From: Siphonodentalium dalli | Lineage: Eukaryota; Mollusca; Scaphopoda; Gadilida; Siphonodentaliidae | Direction: 5' to 3' | Assembly: GCA_032622095.1 (NCBI GenBank) | Contig: CP136066.1 | Coordinates: 66,720,278 to 66,784,277 of the forward strand | DNA: 64,000 bases | Shown here: piece by piece, positions 1-12,240 of the stretch | Numbering within the stretch: position 1 is the stretch's first letter | Layout of the letters: every line of letters begins with the position of its first letter | Notes under the pieces: model-generated | Databases searched by the model: none | What the model saw: only the letters and a program-made list of their open reading frames with translations | Told to the model about the DNA's origin: nothing | Translations under genes and position numbers: made by a program

Positions 1-906
1 GCCAAGGGCCATCTTGGATTACAAAATTCAATTCATCATTCCATTCATTGCTCATAAATAAAATTTAATTTCTTCGCAAAGTTGAGCTACAATGTCATGG
101 ACACTTTCATTCTGACTGCCATATTTGGACCACGGTCATTAACTGCATGCATCAATGAGTATCCATTTTGTCAATTCCGTCAGTCCATTAGTGACTTTAG
201 AAGGTGTTTTCGTGGGCTGGTTGTTAATTTCTGTCTGTCTATGTTAATCAGATAATCTGCCTTCGATGATATATTCTAACTACCATAGATCGTTCATATA
301 AATAAAAAATTACTCGCCAAATTTTTTGCCAAATCAATTATTTATTGGCCATTGACAAATTTGGTTTGAGGTAGTTCAACTCAAATTAAGTACAGAACCG
401 CTCCGAACAATCCATGGTGCTTTTAATTGCCAATAATACATATAGATGATTTTTTTTTCAAACGAATAACTATATTTTGGAGCTTGCACTTTTCAATGTC
501 GTATAATATAGGGTAAGATTTATATAATGTAAATTGTGGCTTCAAATATTGTGTCCTTTAAGCATTTCTATGCTTAAGCATCATTGATGAGTAGTTATCC
601 CATGGTAAAGGTTCAAATAATATGTTCAATAATCAACCATATTGTTGAACTTATTATATAAATATTTTCCTCAATATATAGGGCACTTTTATTTATTTGT
701 TGTCTGCTTTTATCATTTTAAATCCCTCCAAATAATAATAGATCAAGTGTACACTTTTATAACTGAATGGGAGAATCCATTTAGAAAAGAAAGGTTTAAT
801 ACCTGATTTGATTTGTGGGGTTTAATTTATGTTTTCGCACCAATCATAACACTTGTGTAATAATCCTGATCTTCCATAGGGCATCATGGGGGGAGAAGAG
901 AGGACG
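1..906. other. 5' flanking sequence, no gene seen
   Basis: AT-rich non-coding sequence. I see no long open frame, no recognisable domain and no clear repeat structure. Confidence 0.6.
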
Positions 907-1113
907 CTAGTTCTAATAAGACTGTTCTGGGGCCTACAGTAATGCCCTAAGTAATCGACTCATTAACCACAGCAGAATTATGGGTAATATTTCTGATGAA
1001 TGGCAACAAGCCATATTTCCGACTAAATCCTGAAACCCTTAATTCTGCTGTGGTTAAGGAGTCGATTACTTAGGGCATTACTGTAGGCCCCAGAACAGTC
1101 TTATTAGAACTAG
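907..1113. repeat. Foldback (palindromic MITE-like) element
   Basis: Two arms of about 74 bp (907-980 and 1040-1113) are near-perfect reverse complements around a 59-bp loop. The element begins CTAGTTCTAATAAGACTG and ends with its complement. A related piece, loop plus right arm only, lies at 54800-54895, so this is a dispersed family. No open frame of note. Confidence 0.85.
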
Positions 1114-1891
1114 ACCCAATTTTCATTACTTTCAACTTACGGTCTTCAGACACTCATGGAATAAGTTATTTAAAACGGTAGAAATCCAACCATTCCGCAT
1201 CAAAGAGTGCATTGCTCGACCAACCAATAGCTTCCTGCAAAACCATTAACTATTCACATTCTGCAGTCAATAATAATTATTCATACAAGCTCCGCCCAAT
1301 ATTTCTAAAAGTAAGTATTACGGAAGGCGGAAATGATGAATGAAAGTGAGGCTTTGCGAAAATAATGGCTGTTTCTGGCGAAATCCAAATGACCAATATT
1401 GCATTTAAGAACGTATTGCAAAAAATAGGTATTGATTCGCTGAAACAAGAACAGAAGTTTATTATACGGAGTTTATTTATAACCAGAAAAGACGGATACG
1501 GCAATTCGTTTCAGACCGAATTGGTTTACGGGGATTGAAGCGACAGCCATTGTTATTCACGCATGTAGGAATTGTCACACATCAATCAAAACAGTAAACC
1601 GTACTCTCAAGTTTTATAGCAGCATTGCTGACCTGTGACCCACTGCATACATTCCAGTGTTGATGTGCTTTATTTGGAAACATGACTATTAATGAGCTGT
1701 CGCAAGCGGGGAATACCCTGTCCATCTCGGAAATGAATTTAAGTACCGGTGTCTTTAGACTGAGAGTTAACTGTAAGGAAACCTTGGTCTGGTTATAATT
1801 ATACTGGCCACAGAAATGCTGCATATTAGTGTGCATGCATATTCAGTCCAATTTTAATCTACTGATCATAATATCGTATTGATGTTGACGA
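1114..1891. other. Intergenic stretch, nothing recognised
   Basis: Short frames occur on the minus strand (around 1277-1504 and 1582-1836) but show no domain or splice context. I see no gene here. Confidence 0.5.
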
Positions 1892-2514
1892 TTAACCTTC
1901 TCATGACTGGAGCTTCCTGAAATTTTGCGAAAACCCTGTACCAATGCATTCTGTTTTATATGAGAGTCTCCCATAGGGCGCTTCACATATATAAGAGAAT
2001 ACATTGGCCTAACAATATTTACTTTGACATTGTAAGCCAGTGCATTCTCTTATATATGCGAGGCTCCATATGGGAAACTTGCATATACATGTATTAGAGA
2101 ATGCACGGGCACATGATCTTTAAAGTGATTTGAAACATTCCGGTAGGGTGATCAAATAGAAATGGAGAATACTATTGCTCAGAATAGTAATTTTTACAAA
2201 TATTAGATCCAAATTAACAACCCACATGGCCATTCTTATATATTAATTAAATGCAGTGACTCTCGGTGGCAAAATCGTTTTCGTTAGTTTACTGCCTAAA
2301 GTTGCATACCGAATCAAGAATATTTACAGTTGAGACGATGTTTTGTATGGAGTGGTATGGTCAATTTGTTTGATATTTTCGGCGATGTTAGTAGAATGCT
2401 ACATTCCTCCAGTTGTCTTTGTGCCTGATAGCTAACTTATCAGTTGCACGCACCCGAACAAGTCCATGATATGTCTTTAAAGCAGCACCAGTGCAGCTCC
2501 CATCATGAAACCTA
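1892..2514. mobile_element. TTAA MITE, 'ATTCTCTTATATATGCGAG' family, split by a nested MITE
   Basis: It begins at TTAACC, carries the family's internal motif ATTCTCTTATATATGCGAG in inverted pairs, and is cut at a TTAA by a second MITE (2124-2476). After the insertion it resumes with AGCAGCACCAGTGCAGCTCC. The uninterrupted relative at 3118-3306 shows what the empty site looks like. Confidence 0.75.
2124..2476. mobile_element. TTAA MITE, 'AGTGATTTGAAACA' family, copy 1 (nested)
   Basis: About 353 bp, flanked by TTAA on both sides (2120-2123 and 2477-2480). It starts AGTGATTTGAAACATTCCGG and ends AATATGTCT-like. Five more copies in the window share the same order of blocks (start at 10146, 32832, 35882, 39028 and 56642). 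TTAA duplication points to piggyBac-type transposition. There is no coding capacity. Confidence 0.85.
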
Positions 2515-2929
2515 GAATATTTTCATCTCCAGATGTGACTTCACAATTTTGGGTGATGATTCATGACATTTATCCTGAAACAGAAAACCGATCTAATAAA
2601 TCTGGAACTTTGGCATCACAGATTTATCACATTTGGAGAGTTTTTTTGTTGACATTACCAGTGACCAATTATATTCACTTTCAGTCAAAACTTGAAAACT
2701 ATTGGATGTGGTGACTAGAATTTTTTGTTGTCAAAAACTAATGTTTTTTTTGTGCAAATTTCAGCCAAAAACATCTGGAGTTTGTGTTTAGAACTAATAA
2801 ACTGAAACCACACCAATATATTTCAGCGCATAGCGCAAAAGCTATCAATTTCCAGTGTCGAGGCCGACCATGTGCTCAATTTTAGCCAATGTTTCACACA
2901 TATAAATATTCACAAATACAAGTCAAATG

Positions 2930-3085
2930 ATTTAATTAATATGCATGCTCAATGCTCACTCTGGGATTTAATTAAAATGCATGCTCATTCTGAGATATAA
3001 TTAAAATGCATGCTCATTCTGGGATATAATTAAAATGCATGCTCATTCTGGGATTTAATTAATATTCATGCTCATTCTGGGATTT
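2930..3085. repeat. Tandem repeat, ~33-bp unit, about 5 copies
   Basis: The unit reads about AATTAAAATGCATGCTCATT followed by CTGGGATTT and is repeated with small changes. It lies between two MITE copies of the ATTCTCTTATATATGCGAG family. Confidence 0.8.
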
Positions 3086-3117
3086 TGTATACCATACAAC
3101 AGTTGTGCAAATGATAC

Positions 3118-3306
3118 TAAGGCATCCACAGGGAGACTCACATATATAAGAGAATACATTTGGCCTAACAATATTTACCTTGACCTTGTAAGCCAATGCA
3201 TTCTCTTATATCTCTGAGGCTCACTATGTGAGACTCGCATATATTAGAGAATGCACTGGCACATGATCTTTAATGTTGCACCAGTGCATTTCCCATCATG
3301 AAAGGT
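3118..3306. mobile_element. TTAA MITE fragment, 'ATTCTCTTATATATGCGAG' family
   Basis: Left-truncated copy. The internal inverted motifs and the right end ATGAAAGGT followed by TTAA are present. It includes GATCTTTAATGTTGCACCAG, the undisturbed form of the site that is split at 2120-2480. Confidence 0.75.
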
Positions 3307-3310
3307 TTAA

Positions 3311-4350
3311 ATATAAATTATTAAACACACACACACTATGTGTGCACTATGTTGGCTTCAACTATTTGAGATACCCCTATGTAAGAAAATATGACTTAAG
3401 CTCCTTTGTTTAGGATGCCTTAAAGTGACATATCTGCCTACATCAAATTAAACATTATAATTGCTAGTTTTTTTTACATGTTTTGGGAATAAAAATGGGT
3501 TGATCAATAAATAACTTATGTATACACAGACTAGATTGTCCTGGGGAGACTCCATTTCATTTGAAGTGAATGAAATGGTCGCTGAAAAAGAAAAAAATTG
3601 TCCTTTACTGTACAATGTAAAATAAAGAGCATTTTGTGTTAAATTTTTCCTAATAATAAAGAATGTAGTAAAGAATATATATTTTGTTGCCTTACAGTCA
3701 AAAGGACTTTAGTACTGGTAATTTTTCAGGAGAGACAAAAAACTGATTTGTATAAATTTTGGCTGCTGTTTATAAATTGAAACTGAAGAAGCAAAATAGA
3801 GCCTTTGAGAATCTGTAACTTGATCCCTAGCCAACCTAATATGCTGCCATTAATCATTTAAAATTGGTTCTTACAACTTTTTGCCAGAGCTATTTTGTTC
3901 TATTTTTCCTCAAGTTAACACGTTGACTGCTGACTCCAATTCAATTACATGCAAAAAGTACGAGATAGCTCGTAGTCGACAGTCAATCATCTTGCAACAT
4001 TTTGACTGTAAGGTGACAATTTGCTTTCTTTCTGAGCAGAAAGTTGGAAAGAGGTTATAGATTTCTATCAATTTAGTAAGGTTTCTCAGAGTACATAAAG
4101 TATGTATATTTCATTTATTTACCCACTCCCTTTGATACCCAGAATGTGACAAGAGCATGCAATGGCTATGTTTTATTTGCAGTCGGAAGATGATATGGCG
4201 TTTTAAAGGGACTATAGGCCTTTCGAAGTTGGCATCATGCTTAATAAGATAACAGTCTGAAAAAATTACTATCAACAAGTTCATGAAAAATAGATGTTCT
4301 TATTTTTATTATTAATAACTCTCCAATAATGATATTTCGCATGTAAAAAA
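3311..4350. other. Intergenic stretch, nothing recognised
   Basis: AT-rich sequence with no frame longer than background and no clear repeat boundary. Confidence 0.5.
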
Positions 4351-4584
4351 CATTGTTATGTAAACATTACTGTTACAGTAACCGTGGAATTACCGATAAA
4401 AGTCCAAATAGTGCAATAAGGTACAAAAATTTAATAAAAAAAACTTGATAGTAAACATTGGAAAAGGTCAAAGCATTGAAAAATATTCTGAAAATAATAA
4501 TAATAATATTTAGACTAAAATATTTGAACTTACTTGTGATGTTTATTGACAAATCACTGCAACAGTTTTGTTTACATAACAATG
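4351..4584. mobile_element. MITE with CATTGTTATGTAAAC terminal inverted repeats, copy 1
   Basis: The ends CATTGTTATGTAAACA and its complement TTTACATAACAATG bracket about 234 bp. A second copy with the same interior is at 31960-32182, and loose pieces of the TIR occur near 22592-22615 and 55228-55275. Non-coding. Confidence 0.75.
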
Positions 4585-5394
4585 ATTTCAACACTTGAAA
4601 TTTTGTATCTGGAGAACTATCAATAATGAATGTAAGAAATGTTCTTAGTGATGATATTTTTACAGGTTTTTATATTTTTTGCATATTTACCTACTGCAAG
4701 TGACTTGGGTCCCTGTATTTATGTTGCTACATAGAGAATTGTAAGTTAAAATGTAAGATCGGCTGCTATATTGTTTCCAAGTTATGTGCATGTCTTTAGT
4801 GGCATTGATATTGAAGGTAGCTTTGTATATTATATCACCTCCTCATAAACTCATTCATATGAATGTTTTTAAGTTTCATTTCATGAACTATTTGTAATAA
4901 ATTATAGTTTATCAACTTATTTGTCTTCTTCTATCAGAAGCACGTGTTCTGATTAAGAGTTGCTAATTTAGTTTTCAGTTCACCAGCATCGACCACTGAC
5001 TGGTTAACAAATTTTGAATGGAGAACCATGTCATGACAATGAGCATAAAATATGTCATCAGCGGCCAGGAGTCGCATAATCAAGTCAACCGCTCACAGAT
5101 GTTTACTATAGATACCGTTGGCAGGAAGTTGCCCAGGTGCTGTCCCGAATAAACCCATGGAACGTACCCAGATATTTTATCACCGATAAAATGCGCATTT
5201 CATACTGTTTTTTTCAATTTTTTTATGGATTGAATTACAATGGAGATAAACTTTGCCTGTTTCATTGGATATTTGGGTATATTCAAGCATGAAAACAGTT
5301 TGTGAACTTGCCGGTTATTGCCGAATATCCAACTGAACAGAGTATGTTTATCTCCTGAAGATAACCTGTCCGATGTTACACACCATATTTACGA
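4585..5394. other. Intergenic stretch, nothing recognised
   Basis: AT-rich, no supported gene. A short plus-strand frame starting at 5318 runs into a dispersed repeat fragment and is not treated as a gene. Confidence 0.5.
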
Positions 5395-5470
5395 TTTATT
5401 TGGCTTCGGGGGAAAATATATTTTATTTGAGTCGACGAACCAACCAGTCAAAGATAAAGAAATATTACCT
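5395..5470 (-). repeat. Fragment of dispersed repeat E
   Basis: TTTGGCTTCGGGGGAAAATA followed by GAGTCGACGAACC is the reverse complement of the end of a dispersed repeat found more fully at 38787-39010 and 60205-60428. Confidence 0.6.
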
Positions 5471-5739
5471 TTTTATTTTTTAAATCTTTATTTTATTTAC
5501 CTTGAATATTTGTCAGCGTAGCAAATATTCTGCTGGAAATATATGACTGAAAGATGACAAAGAGTATCCCATTAAAGGGGTACTGTATACTAAATCTGGC
5601 CATTTATCGGATAGCTCGGACCATAACCTTCTATACTCAATAGAATATATGTAACAAATGAATGAATTCTAGCCATGGATTAGTGCAAAATACACTTGTG
5701 TGCTCTATGATTGATGCATGGTAATTATAATGAAAATGA

Positions 5740-6075
5740 ATTTATGCCCCGCTCTTATTTGACCCGGTGATCCCATTTAAAAAATCTGTATTTAAGTCAC
5801 CCAAAGGACCCTCCATACCTAAGATAAGCTCAATAGCCCCGATTGTTCTTGAGAAGATGTTTTAAGAATTACTATGGATGGAAAGAGCTATATCCCTAGC
5901 TCTGCCACTTTTTGACCCTGTGACCTCATTTGAAAAAATCTGAATCTCAGTTACCTTGGGAAGATCCACACCAAATATGACTCAATACTGAGTTATGGAG
6001 AAGATGTTGATGGACAGACGGAAGTGGAGTGATGATATAGCTCTACCAGAGACTTTGTCTCAGGTGAGCTAAAAT
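5740..6075 (+). repeat. Mollusc-type dispersed repeat ending CTCAGGTGAGCTAAAA
   Basis: A run of degenerate text with TGACCCTGTGACCTCATTTG ends in CTCAGGTGAGCTAAAA. I remember this 3' end as a very common dispersed repeat in bivalve genomes. That recollection is not checked here. It is one of the reasons for the mollusc call. Confidence 0.55.
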
Positions 6076-6110
6076 AAAGCCTCCCTCTCTCACCCAGTTT
6101 CGCCATAGTC

Positions 6111-6208
6111 CACAGGTCCCTGGCACTCTGACACTGTAGACCCCCAGCACCCAAAGACATATATAGATGTCTTTGGGTGCTGGGGGTCTATTGTGCCAGG
6201 GACCTGTG
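6111..6208. repeat. Short foldback, arms ~45 bp
   Basis: CACAGGTCCCTGGCAC and its complement GTGCCAGGGACCTGTG bracket a nearly perfect hairpin whose centre is around CATATATAGATG. Confidence 0.85.
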
Positions 6209-6769
6209 AGTTTCCCATATGTAATTGCCTGACAACACATGTGTTTATTTTAATGGCCTATCAGATACACACTTGGGGACAACATTGATCTATGAATACA
6301 CCAAGATTGAGAATTTGGATTGGAACTAGTTATCATAAGCCATCCTGGGTCATTGATCATCTATATACAAACAGCTCAAATTGTGACACATGCATGGTAT
6401 ATGTGGGTTATTAGTAACATAGAGGTACAACACATCATTCCTTGCTTGGATAACTTGGATTAACTTTTGTTCAAATTGGGTCACCAGGTCAAATACGGTG
6501 GAACCAGGGACATGACTTATTTCTTAAAACACCTTCTCGAGAATCATCAGGCCTATTCGGTTAATATTTGGTACGGAAGGTCTTTGTGCGACTGTGGTTC
6601 AGATTTGTTCAAATTAGATCAGAGAAAAAACCTCGAGTTATGTGGAGAAAACATTGGGGTATAATTTTTATTTTTGCCATGCTTGTAAATTACTCCTACA
6701 CGACGTTCTATGGTTGGCAGATATGCTATCGGTTAACGGAAGCACATAGGCACAAATATTAAACTTAAT

Positions 6770-7440
6770 TAATGCCCGCGACGTTTAGATATATATGCCC
6801 ATCTGTATTAATCCACCGAAAGATTCTTCCCGCGTCGAGTGCCCACAATTTCCCGTCAAACCACTATTTACCAAAGAATACGCAACATGATATCACGCCT
6901 TGTTCAGTGTCATACTGATATACTATGGTGGTGCATGGACCCTATGATTAAGTGCATGGGTCCTGCTGAATTGCCGTGCTGGTATGGAAAACTGATGCTG
7001 TTAAAGGTACATGTGCTCAATCCGATCAGAGGGTCCCCATATCATCAATATACAACAACAACATTTCTTCAAAATGTGCTTTTGTTATCAGAATCGATTA
7101 ATTGCAACAAAATAATGCTAACTGTCAACTATGGTATCTAATTTGCAAAAACAATGTTATTTATCAACATTTTGTTCAACGAAATATGCCCGTATTATCA
7201 CTTGAGTGTTCACGAAATTTGGCAATATTGCCACTTGTGTTTTGAGTTATTCATCTTCATCCGCAATTTTGACCGAGACCATCCTTTTGACGGCGTGTTT
7301 CTGGGCCAAAAACAATTGAAATAACACACTTCAAAAATCGATATCTGATCACTATGAGCTTTGATGGGTGGGTTACTCGAATCAAATATTTTACCCCCCC
7401 CCCCTCCCCGAAGCCAAAGAAATAGGGGTGTTTAATCGGA
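6770..7440 (+). repeat. Dispersed repeat D plus E, joined copy
   Basis: Block D contains CGACGTTTAGATATATATG and ATCACGCCTTGTTCAG. It is followed by AATCGATTAATTGCAACAAA and then by block E (GAGTTATTCATCTTCATCCG up to CGAAGCCAAAGAAATAG). The same order occurs at 60000-60428, so D and E probably form one element. No terminal repeats resolved. Confidence 0.6.
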
Positions 7441-7680
7441 TTGAATTAATGCCCACGACGTTTAGCTATACCCATATCTGTATTAATTCACACGAAAAGA
7501 TGCTTCCCGTCAAGTGCCCACTATTTTCCGTCAAACCAGTTTATACCGAACGAATACACAGCATCATATCACGCCTTGTTCGGTGGTCCTACTGTTATAC
7601 TATGATGGTAATTAAGTGCACCAGTCCTGCTGAATTGCCCTGATGATGGTATGGAAAACTGATGCTGTTAAGAAAACGTA
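7441..7680 (+). repeat. Second, adjacent copy of dispersed repeat D
   Basis: It starts TTAATGCCCACGACGTTTAG, as at about 6770, and ends TATGGAAAACTGATGCTGTT, as at 6985-7003 and 63465-63480. It is therefore a direct repeat about 670 bp from the first copy. Confidence 0.65.
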
Positions 7681-8092
7681 CTATGTTGTCATTTTCGCTT
7701 TCTTCGACTAATCTGAACGAATCGAGAAAAAACCGTTATGTATAATGGTTGAGTTGTTTGTTTCAAACTGACCATAATTTAGACAGCTATTCTTGTCGTT
7801 TTCGCAACAAGCGTGGGGGGGGGGGGGCGGGGGGCTGAACAAAGTTCTGGACACATAGGCGGGGGATGGGTTGGTCATCATCAGTGATTCAGTTCCAAAA
7901 TCAGTTTTATCCATGCACAAGCTGAAAAATGTTTTCCCCTTTTTTTTTTTCTTCTCAAAATATATCGTCAATTTTGATCCAGAAATTACAATAAACATCG
8001 TATACTGAACAGTGTAGTATGTATAGTGTTATATATACAGGAGTGCGTTATCACTTCAGAACCCACACTTAACCCCTCTGTTGCATGGATGG

Positions 8093-8180
8093 AGTCTTGA
8101 ATGACAATTTTTTTCGGGTCACAATCTGGAATTATCATTGTTCCAGATTGTGACCCGAAAAAAATGTGTCATTCAAGACT
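8093..8180. repeat. Perfect-looking short foldback
   Basis: AGTCTTGAATGACA and its complement bracket arms containing TTTCGGGTCACAATCTGGAA and its complement, with a loop of about 9 bases. No coding capacity. Confidence 0.85.
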
Positions 8181-9176
8181 TCATCAGCGACTCTGATTGA
8201 CTTACAAATTGCTTAACCAGTTCTAACAAGATGATTTTAATCAAACATAATAACTGAACATATTAAAATAAACTATCAATTAAACAGGATAAATTAAAAC
8301 AAATTTGGCACTATCTGCTGAATCATAAAAAGCTTTTAGAAAAAATTAAATTTGAAAACAATAAAAATAAAACTAGATGCATCATATCATATTATGCTAA
8401 TCAAACTGAATACTGGAAACAAAACAAAATATTGCCTGACTTATGTACAACATACTACATATATTCAATTCTACCAACTTGTTCTGCTACTATATACGGC
8501 ACTTTTATTGATTGATGTACATGTACCTCATCATGCACATAACGAGGCCGCAACGGTACTCAAAAGGTTGTGAACATGTATATTAGCCAACAGTTATATA
8601 TGGATATGTACATTGATGGTCCAACCAAATCAGGTCTAAGTGGTCGTTTGTGTTCGTTCAGTGGCTGACTGATTCGGTGAGATGAGCTTGCAATCAAACT
8701 ACACAGCAACCAGGTATCAGGCCGGTAGAATGATTATTGGCCCGCCATCAATTAACGCGAACAAATATACACTCTAATAATAACCCTCGTGTGAGAAAGA
8801 ATCGGGAACATGATAATACCAAGCCGACACATTCACTTTATAGACACGCCGTTAACCGATATTATGTACAGCTCCATCCATGTAAACCGTGGTCCAGAAA
8901 AGACGGATTCGTCATCTCAGCTCTAGCTTCCCTAAACCGGGTTTAGATGGACCGTCAATGATATGGTTTAGTTGCCGGTTTAAGGTAATAAAACACACAG
9001 ACATTTATCGCAATTTACAAAGAACTTATCCCGCACACTGTGCAAGTGTTAGAGTTTCTCGCTGGCGCCTCGTAAACATAATCATCCACACCTCACTTGA
9101 GAAGAACTACACTACTCAGAACAGCTAACTATATAACCGCTTAGCAACACTGTATATATCATGCCATGAATACAAG
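8181..9176. other. Intergenic stretch, nothing recognised
   Basis: AT-rich with several short frames but no domain, splice context or clear repeat structure. Confidence 0.45.
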
Positions 9177-9327
9177 CCTTGAAATAGGGTGTCTGTCATT
9201 CTGCTGAGGTGTAAGCAGAATGAGGTCCACAGAGGGTGAATTTGGTGATGCTAGCCCGCTATGCGGGGTAGCATCACTAAATTCACCATCTGGGGACCTC
9301 ATTCTAGACAGACACCCTATTTCAAGG
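9177..9327. repeat. Foldback element, family F
   Basis: The arms begin CCTTGAAATAGGGTGTCTGT and end with the complement. Inner arms carry AGAATGAGGTCCACAGAGGG. Related pieces are at 56201-56522 and 34809-34856. The AGAGGGTGAATTTGGTGATG core is shared by all three. Confidence 0.8.
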
Positions 9328-9645
9328 CATGAATATCCACTCTGGCTACGCCGTAGTCTAGATAATATTTCACAAGTCAAAACCTGGGAACTTTTTGATG
9401 TTCTGACCAGTTCTGACGGGGAACTTTATACGATTGAACAAACAAGGCAGGGAATATAATTATTTGTTAATACTTGTTCCTTAATAATATATTTCACAAT
9501 ATGGGATGGTCCCAGCTCGAGGTTGTATGATTACGTGACTTTGGTGAGCCGAATTTGCTTTGAATCTCTTATAATCATGGAATTTCTCCCGGGAATAAAT
9601 TAAATATCAATTGCGATATCGACCAGAGTAGAGATTCGTGACATG
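9328..9645. repeat. Copy of foldback family G
   Basis: The left end CATGAATATCCACTCTGGCT and right end ACCAGAGTAGAGATTCGTGA are inverted. Interior blocks (CTGTTCCTTAATAATGTACTT-like, AATTTCTCCCGGGAATAAAT) match 12241-12730 and 51995-52300. Confidence 0.65.
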
Positions 9646-10145
9646 ATCTAGCGATAGTTGTGATATCATCCCTAAAAGAAGAAGATAAATTATCAAAGAA
9701 GACTCTGGACAACTTTCTTCGCCGGTACCAGCTGGTTTCATGGAAGATATACCCACTATCACTAGCTTCGAATGGTTCATTCATATAACAAGCATTGAAA
9801 TATGACAGGAATATGGTTGGATATCTTATGTTGCGTTATAGTGGTTGCCATTCAGTTCTGCGAACGCACGGACGGGCACAATCCAGTATATCACACATCG
9901 AGTGAGAGCACGGAATCGTTGATTGGTGAACCATTTCTATACTGAATGGATCTCTCACTCAGTTATAAAAGTATGCATTGGAATGGTTTATTATTCATCT
10001 GGAGGGATGTTAAGAATATATTAGCAGACGACAGTCCGACGAAATGGTATTACAAATGCAGATTAATTCAGAATAATTTGTGGGAACTGTTAATAAGTTA
10101 AATAGATAATAGATAATAAGTTTTAAAAAAAGGTCGTTTTGTTAA

Positions 10146-10507
10146 AGTGATTTGAAACACTCCGGTAAGGTGATCCAATAGAAATGGAGATTATTCTTGT
10201 TCAAAGTTGTTCTTTTTACGAATATTAAATCCAAATTGCCAACACACACACACCGTCATTCTGATATATTAATTAAATGCACTGAGTCTGGATGGCTAAA
10301 TCATTTGTATGTGTTTGTCGCCGATTGTTGCGTCCCGAATCCAGATGTAAATGTTTACAATTGAGCGTAGTTTTGACGATGTTTTCTATTGAGTGGTATG
10401 GTCGATTTCTTTGCGATGTTAGTAAAATGCTACACTCTCAAGGCTGGCAGAACGCCTGAATACTAACTTATCAGTTTCACGAACTCGAACAAGTCTATAA
10501 TATGTCT
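10146..10507. mobile_element. TTAA MITE, 'AGTGATTTGAAACA' family, copy 2
   Basis: Flanked by TTAA at 10142-10145 and 10508-10511. The right-hand TTAA is also the left boundary of the next element (10512-11795), so two different TTAA elements sit end to end at one shared target. Confidence 0.85.
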
Positions 10508-10511
10508 TTAA

Positions 10512-11795
10512 AGGCCCACTTAATTTTCGAACCCCCAGATCACATATATAAAACATATTCCATATTATATACCATGAACCCCCAGATCACATTATATAAA
10601 ACATATTCCATATTACATACCATGAACCACCAGATCACATATAAAATATATTCCATATTATATACCATGAACCACCAGATCACATATAAAATATATTCCA
10701 TATTACATACCATGAACCACCAGATCACATATATAAAACATATTCCATATTACATACCATCGAACCAGCAGATCACATTATATACAACATATTCCATATT
10801 ATATACCATCGAACCACCAGATCACATATATAAAATATATTCCATATTATATACCATCGAACCAGCAGATCACATTATATACAACATATTCCATATTATA
10901 TACCATCGAACCACCAGATCACATATATAAAATATATTCCATATTATATACCATGAACCACCAGATCACATATAAAATATATTCCATATTATATACCATC
11001 GAACCAGCAGATCACATTATATACAACATATTCCATATTATATACCATCGAACCACCAGATCACATATATAAAACATATTCCATATTACATACCATGAAC
11101 CACCAGATCACATATATAAAACATATTCCATATTATATACCATGATCCCCCAGATCACATTATATAAAACATATTCCATATTACATACCATGAACCACCA
11201 GATCACATATAAAATATATTCCATATTATATACCATGAACCACCAGATCACATATAAAATATATTCCATATTATATACCATGAACCACCAGATCACATAT
11301 AAAATATATTCCATATTATATACCATCGAACCAGCAGATCACATTATATACAACATATTCCATATTATATACCATCGAACCACCAGATCACATATATAAA
11401 ACATATTCCATATTACATACCATTTGAAAGAGGAAGCTCCAAAACATTGTATTGTCAACTTATCCGGTCGAATAAACTGGGAAAATATTGTTTTTGTCGA
11501 GGTACTGAGGTGTGTTCTGTGATTAATTGTGATCCGGACTGTACTATAAAGTTTATTATTCTCAATGGAATGGGAATAACTCTATCCCTTAGTTTGAATT
11601 CTGATGCATTCTTGGTTGACAAGGGGGAGTCTTGGAATGAATCTGAGAATCTCTATCACTTGGTGGACACTACAAGGCCACAGCTTTTCCATATTCTGGT
11701 GGAATATATATATTTTGGTTCCTCTTCCAAATGGTACATAATGTGGGATATGTTGTGTATAATGTAATCTGGTCATTCGAAAATTAAGTTGGCCT
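10512..11795. mobile_element. TTAA MITE (AGGCCCACTTAATTTTCGA family) with internal minisatellite
   Basis: TIRs AGGCCCACTTAATTTTCGA and TCGAAAATTAAGTTGGCCT sit next to TTAA at both ends. The left side contains about 19 tandem copies of a 45-50 bp unit (CCACCAGATCACATATAAAA, then TATTCCATATTATATACCAT) over 10530-11425. The sibling element at 26745-27095 has this unit once. The right half (11426-11795) is ordinary MITE sequence. Repetitive frames on both strands are by-products. Confidence 0.85.
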
Positions 11796-11799
11796 TTAA

Positions 11800-12240
11800 A
11801 CCTTATTATCTAAAAAAACCTTCCTACGGGACCTACTAATCACTGATCGAGCATTAACGTAGAAAGGGTTTAACACGTGTGAACATGTTTACTGTGTATC
11901 ACATGACGCACTCTACTGCTGAGGAAGACATGGATATCTTAATACACTGTTTATCTGGCGGTTTAGTTATTCAAGAGGGTGTGCTACGGTCGCGTCGCTC
12001 CAAGTGAATTGCACTGTCCGATTTGACACATTAAAAACAGCTCCGGTACATGTTATATACCAGTAAATAATTAGGTCGGACCCGCGAGCTCATTAATGTC
12101 ACATGTTCCTGGTCTGATACCGTCTTTCCAACGCGGAAGATTTAAAACGTTCGAATTATTGCCAGGCGAGCAAAAATTCCAATGATCGTCTCTGACAAAG
12201 TGCGTCTCACTAAGGCAGCAGACATTAACCTAGATCGTGC
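11800..12240. other. Intergenic stretch, nothing recognised
   Basis: No supported gene or repeat boundary. Confidence 0.45.

Noticed and set aside
10502-11399. Repetitive Tyr/Ile/His-rich frames on both strands
   Set aside because: Products of the ~47-bp minisatellite within the TTAA MITE.
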